Source: Diadophis punctatus similis (lineage: Eukaryota; Chordata; Lepidosauria; Squamata; Dipsadidae). From it: a stretch of 64,000 nucleotides of DNA. Below, piece by piece: positions 52,952 through 64,000 of this stretch; the stretch's first letter is position 1; every line of letters begins with the position of its first letter. Position numbers and translations under genes: made by a program. The notes under the pieces are model-generated. The model ran no database searches and was not told the DNA's origin. It saw only the letters and a program-made list of their open reading frames with translations. The stretch spans positions 43,346,496-43,410,495 of the forward strand of contig JALIGW010000003.1 of NCBI GenBank assembly GCA_023053685.1. The letters are read 5' to 3'.

Positions 52952-53236
52952 GTATGTCATTGTTAAGCCCCTAATATATTCTTTACAAGTGTCCCATACA
53001 TTTTTGTAATGATGTATCTTCTCTTTCATTTTCTTTAAATAAAGAATTCCTTTTCCATGTATAATTGAAACTTCTTTTCGTTTAATAGTCTCAAATTTAA
53101 TGTCCACCTTATTCTTTTTCTCTGTCCTTTCCATGTCATTGTTATCGGGTTGTGGTCTGCCCAAATGTTTGTTTCAATATCCATTATCTATACTTTAATT
53201 AATAATTCTGCTGACATCCACATCATATCTGGAAAA
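52952..53236 (-). pseudogene. Inverted L1 ORF2 fragment, endonuclease end
   Basis: On the minus strand: a degenerate SRYDV (the SRIDM motif), NIWADHNPITMTW in one frame, then KVDIKFETIKRKE and VWDTCKEYIRGLTMTY. Compare LWDTTKAYIRGLSIAY in the intact L1 at 25.0 kb. Order on the minus strand matches L1 ORF2. Confidence 0.82.
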
Positions 53237-53590
53237 GGGTCTGGAAAATAAAACATACAAAGAGCAGTTGCAAGAACTGAGCTTGGCCAGTCTGGCGAAG
53301 AGAAGGACCAGGGGTGACATGATAGCAGTGTTCCAATACTTGAGGGGATGCCACAGAGAGGAGGAGATCAGGCTGTTCTCTATGGCACCAGAAAGCCAAA
53401 CAAGGAATAATGGATGGAAGCTGACCAAGGAGAGATTCAACCTGGAAGTGAGGAGAAACTTTCTGAGGGTGAGAGCGATCAACCAGTGGAACAGCTTGCC
53501 AGCGGAGGTTGTGAGAGCCCCAACACTTGCAACCTTCAAGGAGAGACTGGACTGCCATCTGTCTCAAATAATGTAGGAACTCCTGCTTAA
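53237..53590 (+). pseudogene. CR1 LINE ORF2 C-terminus inserted in the inverted L1
   Basis: Open frame encodes LENKTYKEQLQELSLASLAK, KRRTRGDMIAVFQYL, RLFSMAPESQTR, GWKLTKERFNLEVRRNFL and INQWNSLPAEVVRAPTLATF, ending SQIM-stop at 53576. This is the last ~110 residues of CR1 ORF2, uninterrupted. The usual CR1 tail is shortened. The 3' UTR is almost absent, so the copy ends abnormally, perhaps by deletion. Confidence 0.87.
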
Positions 53591-53648
53591 AATCTCCCAT
53601 TACACATATATCCTCATATTCATATTCTACTATTTTTCTATGCATTAG
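53590..53648 (-). pseudogene. Inverted L1 endonuclease fragment
   Basis: Minus-strand HRKIVEYEYEDICVMGDF contains the GDF of the endonuclease GDFN motif. Continuous with 52952-53236 apart from a CR1 insertion and possible loss. The inversion junction lies at about 53648. Confidence 0.72.
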
Positions 53649-54420
53649 AAAACAAGAGTACAAAGTACAGGCCTTCGCAGATGACCTAGTATTTATTATA
53701 GAAGAACCAATAGAAGTAGGACCAATATTATTAAACAAAATAAATTGATTTGGTAAAGTAGCAGGTCTTAAAATTTATAAAGGGAAAACCAAAATAATAA
53801 CTAAAAATTTAACGAACATACAAAATCAAGAATTAGAGGAGAAATTGGAAATTCAAATTGTAAAGAAAATTAAATATCTAGGAATTATATTAACAGCAAA
53901 ATATAGTACGATTAAGGAAGATAATTATAAAGAGTTGGTAAGACAAATAGAAAGAGACTTAGAAAAATGGAATAAATTACAAATCTCACTAATTGGAAGG
54001 ATCTCGACCATCAAAATGAGCGTACTACCTAAACTGCTATATTTATTTCAAACAGTACCGATCAAATTGGAGAAGAAATATTTTGAACATTTGAATAAAA
54101 TAACATCCAAATTTATATGGGTGGGAAAGAAGCCAAGAATTAAATTGAAGTTTTTACAAGATAATAGGAATAGAGGGGGATTCGGCCTTCCAGAATGGGA
54201 ACTCTATTATGAAGAATCTGCTTTGACATGGATAAAAGATTAGATCCAACTTAAAAGTAAAAGAACATTAACACTTGAAGGATACGATTTACAAACAGGT
54301 TGGCATGGATTTTTGTGGGACAAAAAAACTAAGACTCATACTTTCAAAGACTAACTAATTATGCAAATGGAAAAGATTATAAAAGCATGAGATTATTGTC
54401 AATATAAGTTGCTGTACTAT
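53649..54420 (+). pseudogene. L1 ORF2 fragment, RT palm to C-terminal region (sense)
   Basis: Begins in the palm motif (QAFADDLVFIIEEPIEVGPI, in one frame) and continues KIKYLGIILTAKYSTIKEDN, LISLIGRISTIKMSVLPKLL and RGGFGLPEWELYYEES. A stop at 54241 and later stops end it. About 70% identity with 56185 onward by eye, so they are different copies. It may be the sense half of the twin-primed L1. Confidence 0.8.
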
Positions 54421-54433
54421 AACCTTAGAGGTT

Positions 54434-55776
54434 TGTTGGGTAGGATAGCTGCTGTTAAAATGAATGTTTTACCAAGGTTTTTATTCCTCTTTCAAATGAT
54501 ACCAATACTTAAAAAAGATGAAGTAATAAAGGAATGGCAGAAGGGTATAAATAAATTTATCTGGGCTGGGAAGAAGCCAAGGGTAAATCAGAAGATTATG
54601 CAGGATATACGTGAAAGAGGTGGTTTAAAAGTGCCTAACTTGAAATTGTATTATGAAGCAGCGGCCCTCTCAGCAGTTACAGATTGGATTAACTTAATGG
54701 AAGAGAGTGTATTAAACATTGAGGGATATGGTTTGGTATTTGGGTGGCATGCTTATTTAATATATGATAAAAAAAGTAGATAAAGCTTTTAAGAGTCATA
54801 TATTAAGAAATGCTTTATTGCGTGTCTGGAAAAAACACCAATCTAAATTAAATGATAAGTTACCCTTATGGACAGTACCCAGACACGCGATAGAAAATAT
54901 AAACATGGAACAAAAAGTTGATAAAATTACATATAAAGAACTTCTTTCTGAAGAGGGAAATTTATTTCAATTAAAATCGTTTGAGAAATTAAGAGAAGAA
55001 GGTATAATCAGAACATGGTTTCAATACATGCAATTACAAGTTAGATGGAGAGACGATCAAAAAACTGGTATTTTGAAAAAAGAGGACAATTTGATTGTAC
55101 AAATGAAAGATAAGGGCCCAATGCATATAAAGAGATTATATAATATTTTATTGGAATTAGATTCAGAAACAGAATTAGTTAAGGATTGTATGATAAAATG
55201 GGCTCAGAATATTGGTGAACCGATTATGATGGATACATGGGAAAAGATATGGGTCAGAAATGTTAAATTTACGCAGGCACAAAATTTGAGAGAAAATTTG
55301 TATAAAATGTTTTATAGATGGCATTTAGACCCAAAAAAGTTAGCTTGTATGTATCCAAATTTAGATTCTAAATGTTGGAGATGTGAATATGGGGATGCTA
55401 CATATTTTCATATATGGTGGACTTGTAAAAAGATCAAGGCATTTTGGATAAAAATATGGTGGATTATACAAAATATTTTAAAGAAAAAGATCAAATTTAC
55501 ACCACAATTCTTTTTGTTGGGGATAATAACGGATTGTTCGTTATAGAGACAAAGCTGGTTTTGAATTGTATATCTGCTGCCAGATTGTTGGTAGCACAAT
55601 ACTGGAAGAAAGAAGATATACCTACAATTGAAGAATGGACGTTGAAAATGATACATTTGGCCGAAATGGCCAAGATTTCGTCATATTTAAAGGACCACTC
55701 AAATGAAAGATATATATTGGAATGGAGTAGGTGGACTGAATATATTCAAAAAAAGTATCAGATCAAAATAATTTAA
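54434..55776 (+). pseudogene. L1 ORF2 C-terminal part with two frameshifts
   Basis: First frame to 54783: LLGRIAAVKMNVLPRFLFLF, KPRVNQKIMQDIRERGGLKV. Second frame 54764-55546: WFQYMQLQVRWRD, LYKMFYRWHLDPKKLACMYP and the Cys/His cluster CWRCEYGDATYFHIWWTC. Third frame to 55776: NCISAARLLVAQYWKKEDIP and SRWTEYIQKKY. RT catalytic and endonuclease parts are missing by truncation. Confidence 0.88.
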
Positions 55777-56057
55777 ATAGTTTACTAATATTAGAAATTT
55801 GTGAAATGATATACTATATTTTCAAGCTTTTGGACTGTTAAAGAGTTAAGGATGAATGGGTATTTTTGAACTAATAACTTTTTTTATATAGTAAGTTTTA
55901 TGTTAGTTTTTTTTTAGATTTATACCTTGTGCTTCTCCTGGGAAGTCCGGGAGGGGGGAAGAGGGGAAAGGGGGAGGGGGGAGGGGGGAGGAGGGGAGAA
56001 AAATGGGGGGAAAATGTTTGTACTTTGTACCTTTAAAACTTTTCAATAAAAAAAAAA
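54434..56057 (+). mobile_element. 5'-truncated L1 with poly-A and 13-bp duplication
   Basis: AACCTTAGAGGTT occurs at 54421-54433 and 56058-56070 and bounds a 1.6-kb L1 3' part. The 3' UTR has a G-rich block (55945-56003) and ends AATAAAAAAAAAAAA. Coding frame with two frameshifts (near 54780 and 55520). Different L1 subfamily from the neighbours (RGGLKVPNLKLYYEAAALSA). Inserted into older L1 material. Confidence 0.9.
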
Positions 56058-56070
56058 AACCTTAGAGGTT

Positions 56071-56180
56071 ATGTAGTGTATTTTGTATTGTATTGTTTTG
56101 TTTTGTGTATTTTTTGTATACAGTATGTCTTTTTATGTTGCTTTTTAAATGTAAATAACTTAATAAAAACTATTTTTTAA
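56071..56180 (+). repeat. L1-like 3' end remnant
   Basis: T/A-rich text ending TTAATAAAAACTATTTTTTAAAAAA looks like an L1 3' UTR with an A-rich tail. With 54356-54420 it may form a very short truncated L1 into which the 54434 element inserted. Assignment uncertain. Confidence 0.4.
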
Positions 56181-56184
56181 AAAA

Positions 56185-57592
56185 GAAGATAATTATTACA
56201 AATTGAGAAATCAAATTGAGACTGACTTAGAGAAGTGGGGAAACCTACAATTATCACTAATGGGAAGAATAGCTTTAATTAAAATGAATATTTTGCCAAG
56301 AATCTTATACTTATTCCAGACAATACCAATAAAACTGGAGAAAAAATATTTTGAAGGACTGAATAGAATAATATTGAAATACATATGGCAAGGGAAGAAA
56401 GCAAGAATAAATGTTAAAATGTTGCAGATATAAGACATAGAGGGGGGGTTCGGTCTACCGAATTGGGAGATTTACTACCAAGCAGCATTGTTAACATGAT
56501 TGAAGGAATAGATCTTATTGAGAAATGTAAGGTTGTTAACTTTGGAAGGACATGATTTGCAATTAGGGTGGCATGCATTCTTATGGTATGGGAAAAATAG
56601 AATACATTCATATTTTCAGAGACATTATGTAAGAAAAAGCTTATTAAAGGTGTGGGAGAAAGTAAAAGAAAAGCACTACAGGGAAACACCAATGTGGTAT
56701 TTCAACTAAGGAAGCGTTGACATATTCAAAATTGACAAATATGCAAAATATTGTTAGATACAAGGACATTTTAACAGAAAAGGGAAAACTGAAACAAAAA
56801 CAAGACTTAGAAAAGCAATGAATTGAGCTAGATTGGTATACATATCTGCAAATACAAACGAGACATAGAAAGGATTTTAAAGAATATGGCTTTAATTTTG
56901 GAGAATCGGAACTGGATGAGATACTGATAGGAACAGATGAGAAAATGATTTAAAAACTATATAATTATTTGCTACAGGTAAGAATGGAAGAAGTGGTGAA
57001 AGAAACGATGATAGCTTGGGCAAGAAATTTTGGATATACAATTGAATTAGAAAAATGGCAACAACTATGGGAAAGAAATTACAAATTAACAATGGCAATG
57101 GCATATAAAGAAAATTTGTATAAAATGTTTCATAGATGGCACGTCACCAGAGAAAATAGCAAAAATGTTTAAGGATAAATCAGCAAAATGTTGGAAATGT
57201 CATCAAACTCCAGGATCTTATTATCATATGTGGTAGACGTGCACAGAAGCAAGAAATTTTTGGACTAAAATACAGTTGTGGTTAGAAAAAATGTTAAAAT
57301 ATAGGATAGAATTGAGACCAGATATATTTTTATTAGGTATCTTATCAGAAAAATATAGTAAAGAAAACTCTTATTTGATAGTACATATAGTAACAGCAGC
57401 GAGAATAGTATTTGCACAAAATTGGAAAACAGCAAACATGCCTGAAGGACAGATAATTTAAAAAAAATTAGATTGCGCAGAAATGAATAGACTAACACTT
57501 AGATTAAAAGATAAAGAGGAATCGTTGTATTACAAGACATGGAGAAGATTTTATGAATGGTTGGAAAAAAATATAAATGAATGAAGGGAAAA
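56185..57592 (+). pseudogene. L1 ORF2 C-terminal part, many stops
   Basis: Sense L1: [88 protein letters not shown], a CWKCH cluster near 57190, and YYKTWRRFYEWLEKNI before the stop at about 57581. In-frame stops (56431, 56706, 56820, 56951 and others) and a frameshift near 57150. It belongs to the element whose 3' end meets the 18-bp duplication. Confidence 0.85.
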
Positions 57593-58191
57593 TAAGAATG
57601 GAAGAGAAACCCAGATGACAAACTTGAAATGGAAGAAGGGAAAGGGAAGGGAAATATAGAAAAATTATATGAGACAAATATACATTAAAAACAGAATACA
57701 TTAATAAGTGAAAAATGTGAAGAAGAAATAGAAAAGAAAAGAGGCGTTAAATAAATAATAAATTGCTGGAAGGCCATCCTGAGATTTATTAGAATAAAAG
57801 AACACAACAATAGAATAGGAGAGAAAGAGAAAGATGAATAGGAAAGAAGAAAGGGAGAGGAGAGGAGAGTAGGGTAGGGAGGGGAGGGGAGAAAAAGGAT
57901 AGGAGAGAAGGTAAGAGGAGGAAGGAGAACAGTGGTAGGAGAGAGGAAAGGGATGTAGAGAGACGGAAGGGAGGGAAAGGAAAGTAAGAAGAGTAGAGGG
58001 AGGAGAAGAGAGAGAAGGGTTGTGGGAAATAAAAAAGGGAAGTAAGGGATGGCAAAAGCAGCCTCGATGGTATAAAATATAATGATTGTATTAATGAAAT
58101 AGAAAATATGTATAGGAGTATTGTATTATTATTGAGAAAATGAAATGGTATATTTGTGATGTAAATATATGAAAAAAATTGTAAAAAAAAA
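57593..58191 (+). repeat. L1 3' UTR with polypurine block
   Basis: 3' UTR of the preceding ORF2: purine-rich (GGAGAGGAGAG-type) at 57840-58030, then an A-rich end GTAAAAAAAAA at 58181-58190 abutting the duplication. A polypurine tract in the 3' UTR is a common L1 feature. Confidence 0.75.
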
Positions 58192-58529
58192 GAATATATA
58201 ATTTGTTTTGTTCTTCAGTAGGAAATTGAACTTCCATACTTATTATTGTTACACATTGAATATATAGGATTACTGGTTTTACAGAATGGAAATTATCTTA
58301 TAGAACTGAACTCTTGTATCTTCATTTTAAAAGAATCAAATGCTAAAAATAAATTTCAGCTTGGAAACTTGGAGAGAGAGTAGCTAGTCAGTATAAACAG
58401 TATTGATTGGGCCTGATGAGCAAATGGTCTGATCTGATGTACAACACTGTCTATAAATAATTCAGCATTTTAATCTTTGAGTGAGGTAGAAGACACTGCT
58501 GAAATACCAAATATGAAATACTAGCTAAA

Positions 58530-59745
58530 TACCCATGTTCCGCTATGGAATTATGTGATCGGGCTTGATAAATCGACACTTAGAGCTTGAAAATTAATGA
58601 GTAGTTATGATTGGCCTCTCCTCTCCCCTTCTCTTCTCAGGCTTGCCCCACAGAAACCTCTACTCTCCTATCCCCCTTCTCTCCCTCAGGCTGGCCCCAT
58701 TGATCCTCTCCTATCCCCTTCTCTCCATCAGCCTTGCCCCACAGAGGCCTATCCTATCCTATCCTCCTTCTCTCCCTCAGCCTTGCCCCACAGAAACATC
58801 TCCTATCCTATCCCCTTCTCTCCCTCAGGCTTGCTCCACAGAAGCGTCTCCTATCCTATCCCCTTCTCTCCCTTAGGCTTTGCCCTACAGAATCCTCCCC
58901 ATCATATCCCCTTCTCTCCCTCAGCCTTGCCCCACAGAAACCTCCCCTATCCTATCCCCTTCTCTCCCTCAGGCTTGCTCTACAGAACTCTCTGCTATGC
59001 TATCGCATACTCTGCAGTTATTTTCAGGTTGGGAGGGGGAGTAGAATGTCTAACTAATTAGCATCAGAGCGTGTTAATAATACTTTTTTATAGCCTGTCT
59101 ACTGACTTGGGGATGAGTTTGACAATACTTGTGTGCAGCTTCCCTTACTTGTGTTTTCCTAATTGCATGACCTACAGATTTTTACAAAATATTTGTTAAA
59201 AAAATTCTGCACTTTTTGCCTCTTTTCCCTTTAACTGGTGTTACAGTAGAAGGGACAGATTCATCTGAACTGAGGAGGAAAATAAGGGGGGGATCTGCCT
59301 CTGCCTACCAGCATCCATAGGTATTCATCTGGCTAGTGTCCTGTCAGTGTGTGAGAGAGTTGAGGGGTGTTTGGAAACTGAAACAGTATTTGCTGTATGA
59401 GCAAGGAAACAGGAAGGAGGCTGGCCGTGGCTTAGCTCAACTGTTTTGTAGTAAAGCTGCTTGCTGCTGTGAAAGTGAAAGTAAAACTCCTCTCCTGTGA
59501 TTGTGTTTTGCATTTGGAACAGATTTATTTTCAGGAGGGGAGGGGGAGTAGAACTCCTTAGCATCAGAGCCTGTTAATAATAATATAGGAAATACTAATG
59601 CTCCGATGGTCATTTTGAAAAATCCTTTCTTAGTGAGCACCTAGAAGGCAAGAGGAACATACGTGCCAAATTTCAAGTTTGTAGGCTTTACGGTTCTGGA
59701 AATTTCGTGATTATGGTGTGAGTGGTTTTCGCTTATATATATATG
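58530..59745. repeat. Unclassified repeat enclosing the minisatellite
   Basis: Left edge TAGCTAAATACCCATGTTCC, right end ...CCAAATTTCAAGTTTGTAGG ... TTTCGCTTATATATATATGG. A 55-bp segment occurs twice, near 59023-59085 and 59528-59588 (GGGAGGGGGAGTAGAA ... TTAGCATCAGAGC.TGTTAA). The text resembles a repeat family I have seen in several animal genomes but cannot name. No coding frame. Confidence 0.45.
58612..58993 (+). repeat. Minisatellite, about 48-bp unit, eight copies
   Basis: Unit reads roughly CCTTCTCTCCCTCAGSCTTG / CCCCACAGAAACCTCTCCTA / TCCTATCC. Eight imperfect copies, the first and last the most diverged. The apparent Pro/Ser/Leu-rich frames in all plus frames are the repeat, since 48 is divisible by three. 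Confidence 0.9.
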
Positions 59746-60430
59746 GATAAAACTATATTTTATAGTTTATCAGCAATAAAAGAACCAACTGGCAAGAAAT
59801 ATGCCATAGTCTAGCACTTGGTAGGGTAGCAATGAAGGCCCTGCAAAACAAATTCAGATTGCCATGATATGTCTATACCTTCACATATCAGAACTGTGCA
59901 GAAACAGTTTTCCCTCTAACACTCAATGGAATCAAAAGTTGACTTTGAAGAAACAGGAGAGAAAGTGTATTCATGCTTTTGAACTTTGATGTTGGAGAAG
60001 ACCCTTAAGAATAGATCAAAGAAATAGATCACAGAACAAATCAATCCCTCGTTCCCACTTGAGGTACAAATGATTAGGCTCACAAAATGATTTGACATCA
60101 CATTTCAATAATGTTGAATTATTGAAAATCCATAATACTGAAAAGGAAAGAGAAAACAATCTGTGGCAAGGTAGACTCAGTGGAAATAGGTGCATCACTG
60201 GAAGATCTGAAGAGCTAGTTTGGGGACAGATCATCCTGGAGAATGTCTGTCTATATAACAGTTAGAAATCAACACTGACTTGATGGAAGATATTGAATCA
60301 AGACATATTTTATAGTTGGGTGGAAATATGGGAGTTGTCTCCAGTACCGATCCTGTAATCTGCTTTGAGAAATCAGACCCCTGGGAGGTTTAGGATATGA
60401 GATATATCTCCTTATTAATCGGATAAACAG
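59746..60430. other. Intergenic DNA, nothing recognised
   Basis: No frame or repeat family recognised. Confidence 0.4.
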
Positions 60431-60439
60431 AAGTGGTCC

Positions 60440-61170
60440 AGAAACTTTTCTTTATTTTATTTAATAAACTTTAATAAAGTGTCATGTAATAATTTTAATT
60501 GTACGGCCCAATCCAAAATTTTAGGCAGTGTTCAAACAATATAAAAAAGATATTGAATAATTGCTTCAATTAAAACTCGGTTAAATCTTACAATACAATA
60601 AAATAATTGCAACATATCTAGGTATCAAATGTCTGCTTTAAAATGAAAGCTTTTTAATATCTTACTGCCCTGAGTAAGGAGCAAGATCGGTGTAGACATT
60701 TTGTTACAAATAAACCTTGAATGCTAGAATTGAGGGAGACAGGTGCAGTTCTGGGAGCAGCATATTCCATAATGTGGGGGAATTAGTGAGAGGTACTTCC
60801 TGCCTTCATATTCTTTTCAACTCTTGCCAAACCCACTCTGCATGACCCCCACAGAGTAAGCAGATTTAGTGCTGCACCATATAGGACTTTATAGGTGATA
60901 ACCAGCACTATAAATTTGAGCCAAAAGCTAAACACTTACTAGTGTAGAAACCACAGAATAGGTATTATCCCTAAATTAGAGGGTTCCCTCCCTTCCACAA
61001 AAAGGAGTCTGACTATTGCATTTTATACCACCTGCAGCTTTCAAAATATCTACAAAGGTAAACCCTTGTAGAATATGATGAAGTGTTTTGGCTGCATGGC
61101 AATAAAGGTATGAGTTATCATTACAAAGCTTCCTGTCCAGGCTGGGGTGTAACAGGTACACTATTCAAAG
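60440..61170 (-). repeat. Old L2 LINE 3' end
   Basis: Minus-strand L2: 3' UTR at 60450-60660 with TTTATTTAATAAACTTTAATAAAG-like text. The decayed ORF follows; plus-strand 'ATATAGGACTTTATAGGTGATAACC' parallels 'TGTAGGGCTTTAAAGGTAATGACC' in the 4226 copy, and 'CTATTGCATTTTATACCACCTG' parallels 'GCAGCTGCATTTTGCACCAATTG'. Frame lost. Much older than the copy at 4226. May extend to about 61560. Confidence 0.65.
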
Positions 61171-61640
61171 CTGGACAGAGGCCTAATGGCCACAGCTTCC
61201 ATCTACTTTCCAGCAACAGGTCTGAGCCAAATGAAATCCTGATCACCAACCAAGAAGAAGCAAAAGCAAGTACTAACCTTGTCAGGAATTAATTTGAGCT
61301 TATTCTTCCACATCCAGGTGTTTTTTTTTTTTTTACTATCTCTACCTCTTGCTCAGCCCAGGGTGGCAACACATCATTGAATATTACCAATCTGATGATT
61401 TCTCATCTCAATCTAATGAAACTCCTAGCAGTTTCATATAGATGTTGAAGAACGTTGGAGAGAGGATCTGGTTATGTGTTACCATGAGCTGAATCACTCT
61501 TCCTCATTCCTCCATCAAATGGAGTGTCCCACTCAAGTAAGATCAGAACTACCAAAGATTGATGCTTCCAATCCACTTCTTGCAAGCAGTCTAGAAAGAT
61601 ACCATAATTGACAGTATAGAATGCCACTATGCAATAGGTC
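61171..61640. other. Possible continuation of old LINE
   Basis: Diverged text with CCATCAAATGGAGTG- and ACAGTATAGAATGCCACTATG-like fragments that may be further L2 sequence; no open frame. A T-run lies at 61321-61334. Confidence 0.3.
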
Positions 61641-61649
61641 CAAAGGGGG

Positions 61650-62365
61650 TATAAGTATATTCCTCTTATCCAGCTTCTGATGAAGATAAAGTAAGGTTTT
61701 ACACTTAGGCAAGAAAAACCAAGTGCACAAGTTTAGAGCAGGTGGCACCTGAATCAATAGCAGTAGTTGCAAGAGGGATCTTAGAGTCCTAGTGAACATT
61801 CATTAAAATATAAACCAGCAGTGTGCTGCAGCTGCCAAAAAAGCCAATGCAATCCTAGGCTGCATTAGTAGATCACATGAAGTGTTAGTACCATTGCATC
61901 CAGTTTTGATCACCACAGTATAAAAAAGATGTTGAAACTATGGAAAGGGTGAGAGAAGAGCAACAAAAATGATTAGGGGGTTGGGTGATAAAACATATGA
62001 AAAATAGATACAGGAATTGGGTATGTCTAGTCTAGTGAAAAGAAGGACTAGGGGTACCTTGGTAGTAATATTCCAATCTTTGAGGGCTGCCGCAAAGAAG
62101 AGAGGGATCAATCTATTTTCCAAAGCACAAGAAGCAATGGATGAAAATTACTCAAGAAAAGAACCCACCTAGAACTAAGGAGAAATTTCCTGACAGTGAG
62201 AAACAATCAGTAAAACAGGTTGAAGTTGTGGGTGCTCCATCACTGGAGGTTTCTAAGAAGAGTTTGGACAGCCATTTGCCCAGTATGGTATAGAGTATCC
62301 TGCTTATGCAGAGGGTTGGACTAGAAGACCTCCAAGGTCCCTTCCGACTCTGTTCTGTTATTCAT
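61650..62365 (+). pseudogene. CR1 LINE 3' part with internal deletion
   Basis: Translation in fragments gives RDLRVLVNIH (the DLGVLV motif), QQCAAAAKKANAILGCISRS, then after lost residues ETMERVRE and SLVKRRTRGTLVVIF. The CR1 tail follows: CTAAGGAGAAATTTCCTGAC at 62176 and GGTTGGACTAGAAGACCTCC at 62313, ending TTCTGTTATTC. Frame broken several times. Confidence 0.8.
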
Positions 62366-63907
62366 CCCCAGAACAACCAGTACTGTTTCCATCATACTGT
62401 TTCCACCCCATGTCTGAGCCTCACTGGAAGAGAACCAAAACATTGCTATTTTATGATCTAATAAAAACTAAACTGAATCCAGTACCTTTTCAAAAACCTT
62501 CCTCAGAAAAGGAAGATTGGACATTCAGAAGTTGTCCCCTCTAGATCAAGAGATGGCCTTTATGCAAGAAGTGTGTCAATGTTCCAAGTAACAACCCCAA
62601 TGAAAGAAAACTCCGAGGCTTGAGTTTCCTCAAAGTTCCATTTTATTAGAGAGGTCATATTGGCACATCTAGGAAAACCCGAATCTGAAAGCTTCTGGGT
62701 TTTCCTAACCCAAAAGAAAATCCAAGCCCCTGCCCCAGCACCCACATGTCAATCACATGGTCCAATCAATGCACCATCCCGACTGGAGATGTCTCCCCGA
62801 CACACCCCTCCAGGTGCAGGGCAGAGTGGTCTTGACTCTGGAAGAAAGGAATGTTATTATGACTACATATCTCCGCAGCTCCATATAATCCCCGCTCCCA
62901 GTTTCCCACAGTACTAAATGTGGCAGGCCTGAAGATCCAATGCCCAAGATGGTGACAAAGGGTCAAATAGGATCTCCTCTCTCTTTTACTATTATAGCAA
63001 ATATATTTGGCTGTACTGCTATGGTATTCCATAACACATTTGACTATTCTTTTGTTTGTATCATTACGATTAAAAGATTATTAAAGGGTGACCATCTGAA
63101 TATAAAGAGATGACTAATGAAACAAATCCTTAATAGTGGTGGGTAGAAAGCAAAGAATATTCAGAAGGTCGCTTAACCTTCTGAGCTGCTCTCATTTGGA
63201 AAAGAGGTTTTTCTCACTACTTCAGTCATTACTTGTGAGTGAAAAGTAGTTTTCTTTCGCTTTAGTGATTTTGTACAGACAGCTGTAATTATTCCCAACT
63301 AGCACAAACTACAAGGGCATGATTTTGTGTAAATGATGCAAAGCTTGTAATTGTTCCAAATGAATAATGGACTTCATCCTGATTAGGCAGGATGAGAGAA
63401 AAAGGAGAGTGTTAGTAAAATATAGGCTTGTCAATGTTATTGTACTGCATAATGCTAATATTACACAATAGGTAAATCTCGCAGTCCACAAACAATGGAC
63501 CTTATTATGACAATGTTTAAGCAACAAAGAAATAATGAGCTTTAATTCTGAATTTTGATCAGCTTACATTTTAAATTGTTAATGGTAACAGGATGAAAAT
63601 CAGGACAATACAACTTGGTTTGAATGGTTAGATTTCATTTGTCCAGTGGACATTTCTGATTGTATCTTTGTAGCCTCTAATGAAGATTAAAAGATCTAAG
63701 GATGAAACATTGATCTCCTGTTAAGATACAGTTTTTCTACATATTTTTCTATGGAGAAAATTGATACCCTGCCATTTGAGTTGTGAATATCCAAATTAAA
63801 TTACAATTCCAAATGGAATTCCAATTTGCCAGTTGACTCTGCTGAAAGGTAATCTTAGATACTCCCATCATCTAAAATATCAAGTACTGTATAACACTAT
63901 TTCTTAG
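62366..63907. other. Intergenic DNA, nothing recognised
   Basis: 62560-63030 is GC-richer with LTR-like composition, but I see no TATA/poly-A pair or terminal repeats. The rest is AT-rich. No gene. Confidence 0.35.
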
Positions 63908-63987
63908 CCACTCTAAGATGTGTGGACTTCAACTCCCACAATTCCCCAGCCAACCATGGGAGTTGAAGTCCACATATCTTAGAGTGG
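63908..63987. repeat. Hairpin repeat, 31-bp arms
   Basis: CCACTCTAAGATGTGTGGAC... (63908-63938) pairs with ...CCACATATCTTAGAGTGG (63957-63987). It shares GTGGACTTCAACTCCCA with the hairpin at 32147-32256, so both belong to one foldback family. Confidence 0.85.
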
Positions 63988-64000
63988 TCAAGGCTGAAGA

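Noticed and set aside
58597..59061. 154-residue Pro/Ser/Leu repeat protein
   Set aside because: Produced by the 48-bp minisatellite, whose period keeps frames open.

Overview
The window looks like vertebrate nuclear DNA from a squamate reptile, most likely a snake. The basis is the repeat mix: Sauria-type tRNA SINEs beside a Bov-B LINE, many CR1 and L2 LINE pieces, long L1 elements, hAT MITEs, a DIRS retrotransposon and long microsatellites, in an AT-rich background. I find no host protein-coding exon, rRNA, tRNA gene, operon or CRISPR array. The open reading frames that encode recognisable proteins belong to transposable elements. Species and chromosome cannot be named from sequence alone.

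Layout. 1-7.2 kb: intergenic DNA with a SINE, old CR1 copies, an L2 3' end whose reading frame is still open, and a small hAT MITE. 7.2-13.1 kb: a complete DIRS retrotransposon with inverted termini, an internal complementary region and three open frames (Gag, RT-RNase H, tyrosine recombinase). 13.1-20.1 kb: CR1/L2 LINE ends and three copies of one hAT MITE family, two of them inside CR1 tails. 20.3-20.9 kb: a possible LTR. 21.2-29 kb: an L2 copy split by a full-length, ORF-intact L1 on the minus strand with a 14-bp target-site duplication. 29.9-38 kb: a second Sauria SINE, a TA-flanked inverted-repeat element, CR1, a hAT MITE, a polypurine tract and a solo-LTR-like sequence. 38-45 kb: hAT MITEs (one a near-perfect foldback), a Bov-B 3' end, microsatellites and a second LTR-like sequence. 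46-48.8 kb: two related SINEs and an L1-ORF1-like relic without ORF2. 51-58.2 kb: an L1 insertion bounded by an 18-bp duplication whose left part is inverted, with later transposons nested inside. 58.5-64 kb: a 48-bp minisatellite, an unclassified repeat, old L2 and CR1 copies, and a hairpin repeat.

How the parts work together. L1 and DIRS are autonomous families. Bov-B is thought to supply the machinery for Sauria SINEs, and the hAT MITEs depend on a transposase not present here. The strongest observations are: (1) the DIRS copy keeps all three frames open but carries substitutions at the reverse-transcriptase YxDD box and at the second catalytic Arg position of its recombinase; (2) the full-length L1 has intact-looking catalytic residues and an exact duplication; (3) the 51-58 kb locus records a layered order of insertions that can be read from duplications and reading frames.
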